DNA from: DATAUD01 sp035511075 | GTDB taxonomy: Bacteria; Verrucomicrobiota; Verrucomicrobiia; Limisphaerales; Palsa-1400 | Length of the DNA: 64,000 nucleotides | Assembly: GCA_035511075.1 (NCBI GenBank) | Contig: DATKFW010000015.1 | Location: 127,602 to 191,601 of the forward strand | Reading direction: 5' to 3' | In this document: positions 42,357-50,727 of the stretch, one piece after another | How the letters are laid out: the number at the start of each line of letters is the position of its first letter | How positions within the stretch are numbered: the first letter of the stretch is position 1 | Made by a program: the position numbers and the translations under genes | Notes under the pieces: model-generated | Told to the model about the DNA's origin: nothing | Database searches by the model: none | Seen by the model: only the letters and a program-made list of their open reading frames with translations

Positions 42357-42365
42357 GGGGAGGGT
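42357..42365 (+). promoter_or_regulatory. Shine-Dalgarno site that sets the TPR-protein start at GTG 42372
   Basis: GGGGAGGGT lies seven bases before the GTG at 42372 and is the strongest ribosome-binding site in the area. The alternative ATG at 42279 lies inside the preceding gene and has no such site. The choice moves the shared motif to the very N-terminus. Confidence 0.6.
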
Positions 42366-42371
42366 CTTCGC

Positions 42372-44357
42372 GTGCAAGGGGATTCTCAAAAAATCGAAAA
42401 CAATGGTACGAGCAACACCGTCATTCAAAGCATCATCGGCAACTCGAACTCGCAAACGATCAACTACAACCACGTCGAGGCCAAGTTTACAGACAGCCAG
42501 CTCAAACAGCTTGCGGAGATGATCGCTCAGATAGGAAAGGAACCGCGTAGTGATAACGCGCGCGACCCCAAAATCGACTACCAGAGGGCCATCCGTGAAT
42601 GGGCTCAGAAATACGGTCTTACGCCGGAACAAGCGGAGCAGGAGGTGCAGGCATGGATCAAAGAGGCCCGTACGAAGCGGAGCGGTGACAAAGAAGCGTC
42701 CGCACTCGCCGAATTTTTGGCGAGCCACTACGACGCATCCGCCAAATTGTATACCGAGGTTGCGGATGACGGATTGGCGGAACTTCAAAAGGACCGCGAA
42801 GAAGGGCGATCGCTGGCGGCATCGACCGCCACGAATTTCAACAGTGCTGGCGATGCCTACTACGGAGGGCAGAAGTTCGCGAACGCGCTGAGTAGTTATT
42901 CGAATTCCCTGGAGTTGGTTGACCGGCAGGGCAATCCCGAATTCTTAGCGAAAATCGAACTAAATCTCGGTGACACTTTTTTTCAGTTAGCTGAGTCCCA
43001 AGAGGCGGAGGCCAGTAATCGATACCTGGCTCAAGCGGTAGAATCCTTTCGGGAAGCCCTCGATGTCAGTACCCGTGAGCGGTTGCCGCGGCTCCAGGGC
43101 GTGATTCAGAACAACTTGGGTGCAGCGCTTAGAGAACAAGGAATTCGGGCGGACGGGGAGGAAGGGCACCGGTTACTGGAAGAGTCCGTAGTGGCCGTTC
43201 GAGGAGCTATCGAGGTCTATATCGATATCGGCCAGCACGAGCCGGAGCAATGGGCGATGAGCCAGAACAATTTGGGCTCCGCGCTTTCGAACCTGGGCGA
43301 GCGGGCGGGCGGAAAAGAAGGGCAGCAGTTGCTGCAAGAGGCCGTGGTCGCCTTTCAGGAGGCCCTCACAGTTCGAACCGGCGAGCAGTTGCCGGAACAA
43401 TGGGCTGAGACCCAGCTCAGTTTGGGCGAGACTCTTAGAGTACAAGGTGAATGGGCGAGCGGAGAGGAAGGCCAGCGGCTGCTGGAAGAGGCCGTGGTCG
43501 CGTTTCGGGCGGCCCTTGAGGTTTATTCGCCCCAGAACTTGCCGCACGAATGGGCGATGACAAAGAACAATTTGGGCGCCGCGCTGTCGAACCTCGGCCA
43601 ACGGGCGGGCGGGAAGGAAGGGCAGCAGTTGCTTAGAGACGGCGTGGTCGCCCTTCAGGAGGCCCTCGCGGTTCGAACTCGCGAGAAGTTTCCCTTGGAA
43701 TGGGCAATGACAAAGACCGATTTGGGCGTCGCGCTGTCGAACTTGGGAGAGCGGGCGGCCGGAGAGGAAGGGCAGCAGTTGCTGGAACAGGGCGTGGTCG
43801 CCTTTCGGGCGGCCCTCACGGTACGAACTCGTGAGCAGGTGCCGCAGCAATGGGCGAGCACCCAATGCGATTTAGGGGGCGCGCTGACGATCGAGGGGGA
43901 ACGGGCGGGCGGAAAGGAAGGGCTGCGGCTGCTCAAAGAGGCGGTGATCGCCTTTCGGGAAGCCCTCAAGGTACCAACTCGCGAGCAGTTGCCGAAGCAA
44001 TGGGTCATCGCCGAGGCCAATTTGGGCACGGCGCTTAAAGAGCAAGGAATTCGGACGGGCGGAGAGGAAGGGCAGCGATTGTTGGGAGAGTCCGCCGTCG
44101 CCTATGGGGACGTCCTTACGCTTGTCCCCCGCCAGCAGATGCCGGAATACTGGGCCACGGCAGAGAACAACTTCGGAAGTGTGCTGCTTGAACAGGCCAT
44201 CGCATCTGACGGGGCAAACAGACAGAAGCTTGTTAGCGAGGGAATCACGGCTTTTCAGAGGGCCCTGGAAGTCTGGACAGAAAAAGATGATCCATTCTTC
44301 TATCAAGTCGCCTCAGAGAATTTGGGGAAGGCAATGGCGCTAAAGGAGAAAAAGTAA
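42372..44357 (+). CDS. TPR-repeat protein with N-terminal RHIM/BASS-like motif
   Basis: With the GTG at 42372 the protein has 661 residues. Residues 9-30 hold the motif shared with the upstream protein (NNGT at its start, IGNSNSQTIN at its end). A helical segment follows (KFTDSQLKQLAEMIAQIG, then YGLTPEQAEQEVQAWIKEAR) and then a long TPR array (about 160-660). The array is built of 50-residue units with EGQQLLQEAVVAFQEAL, then P-QWA-TQNNLG-AL. There is no NB-ARC, NACHT or other NTPase domain, which is unusual for a receptor with such a motif. The TPR array probably binds a ligand and the N-terminal motif passes the signal to the membrane protein. The alternative start at 42279 would add 31 residues. 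Confidence 0.78.
   Translation: MQGDSQKIENNGTSNTVIQSIIGNSNSQTINYNHVEAKFTDSQLKQLAEMIAQIGKEPRSDNARDPKIDYQRAIREWAQKYGLTPEQAEQEVQAWIKEARTKRSGDKEASALAEFLASHYDASAKLYTEVADDGLAELQKDREEGRSLAASTATNFNSAGDAYYGGQKFANALSSYSNSLELVDRQGNPEFLAKIELNLGDTFFQLAESQEAEASNRYLAQAVESFREALDVSTRERLPRLQGVIQNNLGAALREQGIRADGEEGHRLLEESVVAVRGAIEVYIDIGQHEPEQWAMSQNNLGSALSNLGERAGGKEGQQLLQEAVVAFQEALTVRTGEQLPEQWAETQLSLGETLRVQGEWASGEEGQRLLEEAVVAFRAALEVYSPQNLPHEWAMTKNNLGAALSNLGQRAGGKEGQQLLRDGVVALQEALAVRTREKFPLEWAMTKTDLGVALSNLGERAAGEEGQQLLEQGVVAFRAALTVRTREQVPQQWASTQCDLGGALTIEGERAGGKEGLRLLKEAVIAFREALKVPTREQLPKQWVIAEANLGTALKEQGIRTGGEEGQRLLGESAVAYGDVLTLVPRQQMPEYWATAENNFGSVLLEQAIASDGANRQKLVSEGITAFQRALEVWTEKDDPFFYQVASENLGKAMALKEKK
43150..44130 (+). 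repeat. About seven tandem 150-base units encoding TPR-type repeats
   Basis: Units begin with a GCGGGCGGAAAGGAAGGGCAG-like string at about 43305, 43455, 43605, 43755, 43905 and 44055, exactly 150 bases apart; a more diverged unit precedes them at about 43149. The strong DNA similarity implies recent expansion or gene conversion and makes copy number prone to change. Confidence 0.75.
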
Positions 44358-44633
44358 AAGATCAAGTGTCCCGAGGCAAAAATGGAATATGTGTGTGTTA
44401 ATGGTATTGTAATACGGTTCTTGATGGTGGGGCCTCGATTCTGCCGATGCACAGCCCTTCATCGAAACTGAAGCCGATGGGGACAATTTGGAGTTTTGAC
44501 CGACTCGGCGCGCAAGCCCAGAAGAGATTTTTGGGCAGCGTTTGTTGGCTCCTACCTCTAATCTAAACCGTGAACATTTTTCTGTGGGCAAGACACGGGT
44601 TAAAATTGGGATTGGAGACGAGGAGCGGCGATT
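44358..44633. other. 276-base intergenic region with nothing identified
   Basis: It lies between the ends of two convergent genes. I see a weak hairpin (GCCCA at 44516-44520 pairing with TGGGC about 11 bases on) but no T tract, and no gene, repeat or promoter that I can support. Confidence 0.5.
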
Positions 44634-45482
44634 TCACGCGGCGAAGGCGCGGCGCAGGAATCGCACGCCTTTGACGGCGATTTCGTCGCGGGTCGGCTCG
44701 ATTTTGCGCCAGATCGCCGCGGCGCGGGCGATGACTTTGACATCTGTGGTGAACGATTCGATGACGGCATCGCGGTCGTAACCGATTTTCTTCAAGGCTT
44801 TGACGATCGAAGGCCAATCGATGTGGTCGCCGCCGGGTGTGCCGCGGTCGCTGCCGCAAGCGTGGAAATGACCGAGGTGCTTGCCGGCTTTGAGGATGGC
44901 CGCGGCCTGGTTTTTCTCCTCGATGTTCATGTGAAAGGTGTCCAGGTGCAGCTTGAGCGCGGGGCTGCCGACGTCCTGGATCATTCGCAGGCCCTGGTCG
45001 CAGGTGTTGATGAAATCGGTTTCAAAACGGTTGAGCGGTTCCAGGCAGATTTGTTTTTGGATTTGTTCGGCCCTGGTGGCCAGCGTCCGTAGATGTTTGA
45101 CGACGGTTTTCCATTGTTTCTTGTAGTCGGCGGGCGCGACGGCGTCGGCGCGGCCTACGGAAGAATAGACCGGGCCGACCAGTGACGGGCAATCCAGGGC
45201 GATCATCTGGTCAAGAACTTTGGTGATGTAATTGAGGCAGGTTTGTTGCTGCCGGGGCGTGCCGCGCAAATCGCGGTCCGGTCCGAGACAGGCGCAAACG
45301 GTGCCGCAGACCAGGCCGTGTTTGTCCAATTCGCGCTTCACGTGCGCGGGATCGATGTGGGAAGGGTCTTCGATCGGTATTTCGACGGTGTCGAAGCCCC
45401 ATTTTTTGAATTGGGCAAAAAGCCTTGTTTGTTTGTTGGTGAAAGGGGAGGCGAAGAGGAAAGTGTTGATTCCAAATTTCAT
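44634..45482 (-). CDS. Xylose isomerase-like TIM-barrel sugar isomerase/epimerase
   Basis: I start it at MKFGINTFLF; nine residues upstream are also open. The 282-residue TIM barrel has the metal and substrate residues expected of the D-tagatose/D-psicose 3-epimerase group: Glu in CLEPLNRFETDFIN, the Asp/His pair in KLHLDTFHMNIEE, His in HFHACGSDRGTPGGDHIDW and Glu in AVIESF. It probably interconverts ketoses or related keto-sugars. The Tat-exported Gfo/Idh oxidoreductase gene diverges from it, a common pairing in sugar catabolism clusters of Verrucomicrobiota and Planctomycetota. The precise substrate is unknown. Confidence 0.87.
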   Translation of the reverse strand: MKFGINTFLFASPFTNKQTRLFAQFKKWGFDTVEIPIEDPSHIDPAHVKRELDKHGLVCGTVCACLGPDRDLRGTPRQQQTCLNYITKVLDQMIALDCPSLVGPVYSSVGRADAVAPADYKKQWKTVVKHLRTLATRAEQIQKQICLEPLNRFETDFINTCDQGLRMIQDVGSPALKLHLDTFHMNIEEKNQAAAILKAGKHLGHFHACGSDRGTPGGDHIDWPSIVKALKKIGYDRDAVIESFTTDVKVIARAAAIWRKIEPTRDEIAVKGVRFLRRAFAA

Positions 45483-45607
45483 GCCTCCACGCTTAACTGT
45501 TTTCGGCATGGCGGGTCAAGCATTCGTGCGAGCCTGCGGCGAATCCGACGAGAGTTGGCCGCTTCGTGGTGGGTTGAGAATTCGGTTTTGCATGTGGTGG
45601 GGGATTC

Positions 45608-46930
45608 GTGCGAAAGTGGGGGATGACTCGTGAGTTGATCAGTCGCAGGCGCTTTCTTAAACGTACGGGTAAGGCGGCGGCGCTGGCGGCCGTTGCGCCA
45701 ACCATTGTTCCCTCGTCGGTGCTCGGACGCGACGGCGCGCTGCCGCCCAGCGAACGCATCACGATGGGGTTTATCGGCGTGGGCACGCAAGGCTCCGGGC
45801 ACTTGCTCGGCGGGGCCTGGACTTATGTGGCCGGCGGTTATTGCGGGCGCAAGGAGGTCCAGGTGCTGGCTGTCTGCGACGTCTGGAGCGATCGCCGCGA
45901 GCGGGCGTGCAGCCGGGTCAACGACCATTACCGCGAAGTCTATGGCGCGCAGTACAGCCCGTGCAAGGCGTATGCCGATTTCCGCGAAGTGCTGGATCGA
46001 CCGGACATCGACGCGGTGTTAATCGCCACTCCCGCGCATTGGCACGCGACGATGGTCGTCATGGCTGCCAGGGCCGGAAAAGATATTTATTGTGAAAAAC
46101 CTTCGGCTGTCACGATTGCTGAAGCGCAGGCGATTCGGTCCGCGGTGCGGCGTTATGGGCGGGTTTATCAGGCGGGGACGCAGCAACGCAGTGAATATGG
46201 CGGGAAGTTTCGGAGGGCTTGCGAATTTGTCCGCTCTGGGCGCATCGGCAAGTTGCAGGAGATTTACGGCTATCGCGACGGGGGCGGCATTTTCTGGCCG
46301 ACCCGATTCGGCCCGGCTGAACCTGTGCCGGCCGGATACGATTGGGACCTGTACCTGGGGCCGGCGCCGTGGATTCCTTACGACGGGATCACCGGGCCGC
46401 ATCGGTTTGACATCGGTGAACTTAATTGGGGCCAGCATCACTACGACATCATCCAATGGGCGGCGGACGCGGATGACACCGGGCCGGTCGAGTTGTTTCT
46501 CCACGAGGACCGGTCGTGTTACAAGTACGCCAGCGGCGTGGTGGTTTATGGCAAGCCGTATCCCGGCGAGCCGGTGGGCGGGGATGGCGGGGCGTGTTTT
46601 GTGGGCGCGGCGGGGCGCATCGCCGTGGACCGCGACAATCTGGTGTCCGATCCGCCGGAGATTGTGCGCGAGCCATTGCGTCCGGATGAAGTCCACCTTT
46701 ACCGGAGCAACAGCCATTCTGGAAACTTTTTGCAGTGCATCCGCACGCGGCAACGGACCATTTGCCCGGTGGAAGTGGCCCATCGTTCGGCAAGCGCAGT
46801 ATTGCTGGGCGGGATTGTCAAGCAATTGAAACGGCCATTGCGGTGGGACCCGGCGGCGGAGCAATTCCCCGGCGATGACGAGGCCAATCGAATGTTATCC
46901 ATCGCCAAGCGTCCGCCATGGAACGCGTGA
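45608..46930 (+). CDS. Tat-exported Gfo/Idh/MocA-family oxidoreductase
   Basis: A twin-arginine signal (SRRRFLKRTGKAAALAAVA) indicates export in folded form with bound cofactor. The NAD(P)-binding Rossmann domain has GFIGVGTQGSGHLL and VLAVCDVWSD, followed by ATPAHWHATM and the family motif CEKPSAVT. The C-terminal beta-sheet domain (GELNWGQHHYDIIQWAADAD) is normal. The substrate is probably a sugar or inositol derivative, but it cannot be fixed. Starts at GTG 45608 (GGGGG four bases upstream) or ATG 45623 both keep the Tat signal. The gene overlaps the next by 13 bases. Confidence 0.88.
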   Translation: MRKWGMTRELISRRRFLKRTGKAAALAAVAPTIVPSSVLGRDGALPPSERITMGFIGVGTQGSGHLLGGAWTYVAGGYCGRKEVQVLAVCDVWSDRRERACSRVNDHYREVYGAQYSPCKAYADFREVLDRPDIDAVLIATPAHWHATMVVMAARAGKDIYCEKPSAVTIAEAQAIRSAVRRYGRVYQAGTQQRSEYGGKFRRACEFVRSGRIGKLQEIYGYRDGGGIFWPTRFGPAEPVPAGYDWDLYLGPAPWIPYDGITGPHRFDIGELNWGQHHYDIIQWAADADDTGPVELFLHEDRSCYKYASGVVVYGKPYPGEPVGGDGGACFVGAAGRIAVDRDNLVSDPPEIVREPLRPDEVHLYRSNSHSGNFLQCIRTRQRTICPVEVAHRSASAVLLGGIVKQLKRPLRWDPAAEQFPGDDEANRMLSIAKRPPWNA

Positions 46931-47598
46931 GTTTCAAAAAGTTTCTCTTGGTGCTGGGCGCGGGTGTCCTGCTGGCGGTGAATTCGCGCGTGTTGGGAGA
47001 TGAAAAGGATTGGGTGCCGTTGAAATTGAAGCTGCCGGCGCCTGTCTTTGCCGGCACGCCGAAGGAGGCGCCGCAAGGGGTGACGGTTGACCCGGCATCG
47101 ACCCGGCCGGCCGTGATCATGGTGCCGCGCGACGCGCAGAACATCGCGCCAAAAGCCAGGCTCACCAGCAGCGATAAAAACGCCACGGCAGACATGCTGG
47201 CCAAAATCACCGACGGGGACAAGGAGGCGCAGGAGGACAGCATTGTCCTCTTGCGCAAAGGATTGCAATGGATTCAATTCGATTTTGGCCGCGGTGAAGA
47301 GATTTTCGCCGTTGCCATCTGGCACGCGCACGACACGGCGAAAATTTACCGTTCGGTGATCGTCCAGGCGGCCGACGACCCGGATTTTACGGAAAATGTC
47401 CGCACGCTGTTTAACAACGACACCGACAACACGTCGGGGCTGGGGGCGGGGACGGACCGTCAATATTTTGAGACGTTCCGGGGCAAAACGATCGATGCCA
47501 GGGGGACGCGGGCGCGTTACGTCCGGCTTTATTCCCACGGCAGCACCGAAAGCTCCCTTAATGAATACACCGAGGTGGAGATTTACGGGCGCGATTAG
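46918..47598 (+). CDS. Secreted discoidin-like (F5/8 type C) protein
   Basis: A signal peptide (FKKFLLVLGAGVLLAVNSRV) is followed by a short linker and a beta-sandwich domain (about 70-226): DMLAKITDGDKEAQEDSIVL, GLQWIQFDFGRGEEIFAVAI and RARYVRLYSHGSTESSLNEY-TEVEIYG. This is the galactose-binding/discoidin pattern that normally binds carbohydrates. The start lies 13 bases inside the preceding oxidoreductase gene, so they are co-transcribed and may act on the same polysaccharide or oligosaccharide in the periplasm. Confidence 0.82.
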   Translation: MERVSFKKFLLVLGAGVLLAVNSRVLGDEKDWVPLKLKLPAPVFAGTPKEAPQGVTVDPASTRPAVIMVPRDAQNIAPKARLTSSDKNATADMLAKITDGDKEAQEDSIVLLRKGLQWIQFDFGRGEEIFAVAIWHAHDTAKIYRSVIVQAADDPDFTENVRTLFNNDTDNTSGLGAGTDRQYFETFRGKTIDARGTRARYVRLYSHGSTESSLNEYTEVEIYGRD

Positions 47599-47681
47599 GG
47601 GGGCGCGTTTGGAACACGCGGTGAAATCGAGCAAAAGTCATTGTCTTACTGTCCAAGAAGCATGACCATTACTACGGGTGT

Positions 47682-49175
47682 ATGATTCAGAAGACCCGAA
47701 TTTATAAGGCCAGCCTTGTCGGCGTTGCCATCATCCTGTTTTGCGTATCGTCGCAAATGCAGGGACGGCTCAACGTGCAGCGGACGGATTTGGGGTTGAC
47801 GCGGCTGACGCCGCTGGAAAACGCGCCGCCGGTGCTTGCCTTTACGAGCGTCGCGCTGGGGGGATTTCGCGGTTTGATCGCCAACGCGCTCTGGATGCGG
47901 GCCAATGATCTCCAGAACGAAGACAAGTATTTTGAGATGGTCCAACTGGCCGACTGGATCACGGAGCTGGAACCTCACTTCGTCGATGTGTGGCGTGTCC
48001 AGGCGTGGAACATGGCTTACAACATCTCGGTCAAGTTCAAGGACCCGGAAGACCGCTGGCATTGGGTTGAGCGAGGCGTCCAATTGCTCCGGGACCAGGG
48101 CATTCCGCTCAATCCGCGCGAAACGCTGCTCTATCGGGACCTTTCCTGGCTCTATCAACATAAGATCGGCGCGAATCTGGACGATGCCCACATGCTTTAC
48201 AAACTGAGGCTGGCGCAGGAAATGCAGCCGATCCTGGGGGGAAACCCGGATTTCGACGCGTTGATCAACCCGAAGACGGCCCAGGACAAGGAGCGGGCCC
48301 ACGAGCTGGTCAGTGTTTATAAAATGGACCCGGAGATCATCAAGAAGGTCAATGAGGAATATGGCCCGCTGGATTGGCGGCTGCCCGATGCGCATGCGAT
48401 CTATTGGGCAGAAGTCGGCCGTGAAAAGGCAAAGCCGTCCGACCAGGAGACGTTGCGGCGTTCGATTTATCAAACCATGCAGCAGGCCTGCATCCGGGGC
48501 GGGTCGCTTGGCCGTTCCGTCACGAACGTTACCGCGCGGAATTTCATGATCTGGCCCAACCTCGAACTTGTTCCAAAGGTCAACGCCGCGTATGAAAAAA
48601 TGATCGCCGAGGAACCCAAAATCAAGGCCAACATGGAAACGGCGCACAAGAATTTCCTCAAGCAGGCGATTTATCTTCTTTACGAAGACGACCGCATGAA
48701 GCAGGCGGCGTATTGGTTCAATTATCTCAAAACGACCTACACCAACGCGTTCGTCCTTCGGCAGGCGAATATTTCATTGGACGACTTCGCCCTGGGGCAG
48801 ATCATGACCGACAACGGGGAAACGGACATGAACAAGGTCAGCGCCAGCATCCTTGCGATGTTCCACCAGGGCTTCGAATGCCTGGTGCGGGATGACGATG
48901 ATCGTTATGCCAACTACGAGAATCTGGCCAAGCGAATTTGGAACCATTACCATGATAAAATTGGAACTATCTCCGAACAACGGCTGTCCTTGCATCCGTT
49001 GCCGGAGATGCGCGCCACAGTGCTTGACCATGAATTGGACCCCGACCCGCAAAGCGCCTGGATGCCGCCCCAGGCTCAAGCCATACTTCGCACCAAGCTG
49101 AATCTGCCGGCACCCAAACCCGTTGCAGTTCCCGCGCCCACCGCGCAGGCCGCGACCTCCGGAGGAACCGAGTAG
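47682..49175 (+). CDS. Conserved exported or membrane-anchored helical protein
   Basis: An N-terminal hydrophobic segment (ASLVGVAIILFCVSSQMQ) serves as signal or anchor. The 460 residues that follow are helical and TPR-like (ANALWMRANDLQNEDKYFEM, then TELEPHFVDVWRVQAWNMAY; later MKQAAYWFNYLKTTYTNAFV). The Ala/Pro-rich C-terminus is probably disordered. I recognise the type only as a recurrent Verrucomicrobiota protein without known function. It stands 84 bases after the discoidin-like gene on the same strand and is convergent with the DUF6159-like gene. Confidence 0.72.
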   Translation: MIQKTRIYKASLVGVAIILFCVSSQMQGRLNVQRTDLGLTRLTPLENAPPVLAFTSVALGGFRGLIANALWMRANDLQNEDKYFEMVQLADWITELEPHFVDVWRVQAWNMAYNISVKFKDPEDRWHWVERGVQLLRDQGIPLNPRETLLYRDLSWLYQHKIGANLDDAHMLYKLRLAQEMQPILGGNPDFDALINPKTAQDKERAHELVSVYKMDPEIIKKVNEEYGPLDWRLPDAHAIYWAEVGREKAKPSDQETLRRSIYQTMQQACIRGGSLGRSVTNVTARNFMIWPNLELVPKVNAAYEKMIAEEPKIKANMETAHKNFLKQAIYLLYEDDRMKQAAYWFNYLKTTYTNAFVLRQANISLDDFALGQIMTDNGETDMNKVSASILAMFHQGFECLVRDDDDRYANYENLAKRIWNHYHDKIGTISEQRLSLHPLPEMRATVLDHELDPDPQSAWMPPQAQAILRTKLNLPAPKPVAVPAPTAQAATSGGTE

Positions 49176-49190
49176 GTCCTCCGCCGCGCC

Positions 49191-50210
49191 TTAACTATTT
49201 TTGACCTTCCAGGCCCTGTCCATCATATCCTGGTTGTAAGGTTCGGGCACGACGCCTTCGGCGGCGAAAAGATAGAGGGCGCATCGGTAAACGTTGCTGG
49301 CGACACCGGAAACGTAAGCCAGAGAAAGCAGGCCGATCACCCAGATCGCGCCGGCGATGGCTATAAGCCATACGCTCTTGAATAGGAGAGCCAGCGCGCC
49401 GGCCAGCAGCAACGGCAGCAAGGAGCATCCAACGATTGCCATGCCCCCGGCGGAAAAACCGACGTAGCCGATCAAACTTTCGCCCCAGGTCCGCTTTAAC
49501 GTCATGGCGGATTGCTTGAGAATCTTGATCGGGTTGCGCAGCGGTTGCTCCTGGATAATGACCGGAATCGCAAAGACCGCCGCGATGCTCCAAGCCATGC
49601 CGACCAGCCCGGTCATGATCCGTCCAGCCAATGGCAGTCGTTGCTCGAGGCTGCGGATAAGCCATCCGACCAATCCGGCGAACAGGGACCAGGCGAGAAT
49701 GGAGGGCAGTCGGCTGTAAGCCATGCTGAGACCGCGCCGGAAGGAGACTCCCTTGCCATTGAGCGCGGCGATGATCTCGCTGTAAAAGGCGACGTTGAAA
49801 AAGGTGGCCAGGAACATCGAGACTAAATACACCGGCAGCAGAAAAACAGAAGGCCAAGGGAAGCCCCGGGCAGCGACAGGATGAGCGGATTTATCGACAC
49901 CAGCCGAATGGCCGGAGAGCACAGCGCCCAGGGAATCAGCCGCCCTGACAGCGGGATCGCGGGATTTGGCATGGGCAGCATGCGCGGGAAGGTAATAGTC
50001 CTTCAAGGCAACCCAGTGTTGCTTTTGGTTGAGACGGTAACCGCTGTCATGCAGAACCACCGGGATCGCCATCGCCGAGAGAAAGAAAAGCGCGATGAAT
50101 GCCGTCACAAACGTGATCAGGACGGGAAACCAGAGCAGTTTGGGATATCGAAACGTGACGGTGATGGAAGCCTTGAAAAGCTGCCAGCTTTGTTGAAATT
50201 TCGTGTTCAT
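49191..50210 (-). CDS. DUF6159-like multi-pass membrane protein
   Basis: The 339-residue protein starts FQQSWQLFKASITVTFRYPK-LLWFPVL, the typical opening of the DUF6159 family, and has about six membrane helices (for example LITFVTAFIALFFLSAMAIP and LLPVYLVSMFLATFFNVAFY). The role is unknown. Its ATG overlaps the stop of the GntR-type regulator gene (ATGA), so the regulator and this membrane protein form one operon, as with YtrA-type regulators and their membrane proteins. Confidence 0.8.
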   Translation of the reverse strand: MNTKFQQSWQLFKASITVTFRYPKLLWFPVLITFVTAFIALFFLSAMAIPVVLHDSGYRLNQKQHWVALKDYYLPAHAAHAKSRDPAVRAADSLGAVLSGHSAGVDKSAHPVAARGFPWPSVFLLPVYLVSMFLATFFNVAFYSEIIAALNGKGVSFRRGLSMAYSRLPSILAWSLFAGLVGWLIRSLEQRLPLAGRIMTGLVGMAWSIAAVFAIPVIIQEQPLRNPIKILKQSAMTLKRTWGESLIGYVGFSAGGMAIVGCSLLPLLLAGALALLFKSVWLIAIAGAIWVIGLLSLAYVSGVASNVYRCALYLFAAEGVVPEPYNQDMMDRAWKVKNS

Positions 50211-50608
50211 AGTATGGAGGAGTTTTTTTCTTTGATGAAACCTAATAGTTCGCTCTCGGTCAAGCCGCTGCTGGCCGCGTCCGCCAACAGTCGGTAATAG
50301 AGGTTTTTGAGCGTGGCCTTTTTCTCGCTGGCGTCGGGAGCGGGCGCTGGCGGCTGGGCCTGGATGAAGGATCCGCTGCCGCGCTCGCTCACGATGATCC
50401 CCATTAATTCAAGCTCGCGGTAGGCTTTGGCCACCGTGTTCGGATTGACATTCAAGCGTTCGCTCAGCGCCCGGATGGTGGGCAGTTGGTCCCCGGGTTT
50501 GAACCTGCCCGCCGCCACAGCGGTACGGGTCTGGTTGATGATCTGCCGGTAAACCGGGATGCCCGAATTATATTCGACCAGCCATTGATCCAACACATTT
50601 TCAGCCAT
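50207..50608 (-). CDS. GntR-family transcription regulator, YtrA type
   Basis: The short product (about 133 residues) has a GntR winged-helix domain (IPVYRQIINQTRTAVAAGRF, then KPGDQLPTIRALSERLNVNP and NTVAKAYRELELMGII) followed by a brief helical tail, which is the YtrA subfamily layout. I place the start at the ATG at 50608 rather than at the GTG at 50614, since the GTG lies within the palindromic operator. It should repress its own operon, including the DUF6159-like gene. The inducer is unknown. Confidence 0.88.
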   Translation of the reverse strand: MAENVLDQWLVEYNSGIPVYRQIINQTRTAVAAGRFKPGDQLPTIRALSERLNVNPNTVAKAYRELELMGIIVSERGSGSFIQAQPPAPAPDASEKKATLKNLYYRLLADAASSGLTESELLGFIKEKNSSIL

Positions 50609-50612
50609 AGAC

Positions 50613-50642
50613 ACTAGTATCCTATTTAAATCTTATACTAGT
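50613..50642 (-). promoter_or_regulatory. Palindromic operator for the GntR-type regulator
   Basis: ACTAGTAT (50613-50620) and ATACTAGT (50635-50642) are perfect inverted arms, and ATTTAAAT (50624-50631) is a palindrome with the same centre (50627.5). Only the three bases on each side between them break the symmetry. The element ends five bases before the regulator's ATG, where a bound dimer would block initiation. Confidence 0.7.
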
Positions 50643-50727
50643 AAACTAATACAAGTGGCCGAACTCGTCAAGGAATATTTTTCCACTGTTCAAACCAGCG
50701 ACAGCGGCGGGCGGTAACTGCGACGTT

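Noticed and set aside
47605..47630. Hairpin CGCGT-N7-ACGCG after the discoidin-like gene
   Set aside because: Short stem without a T tract; chance in GC-rich DNA.
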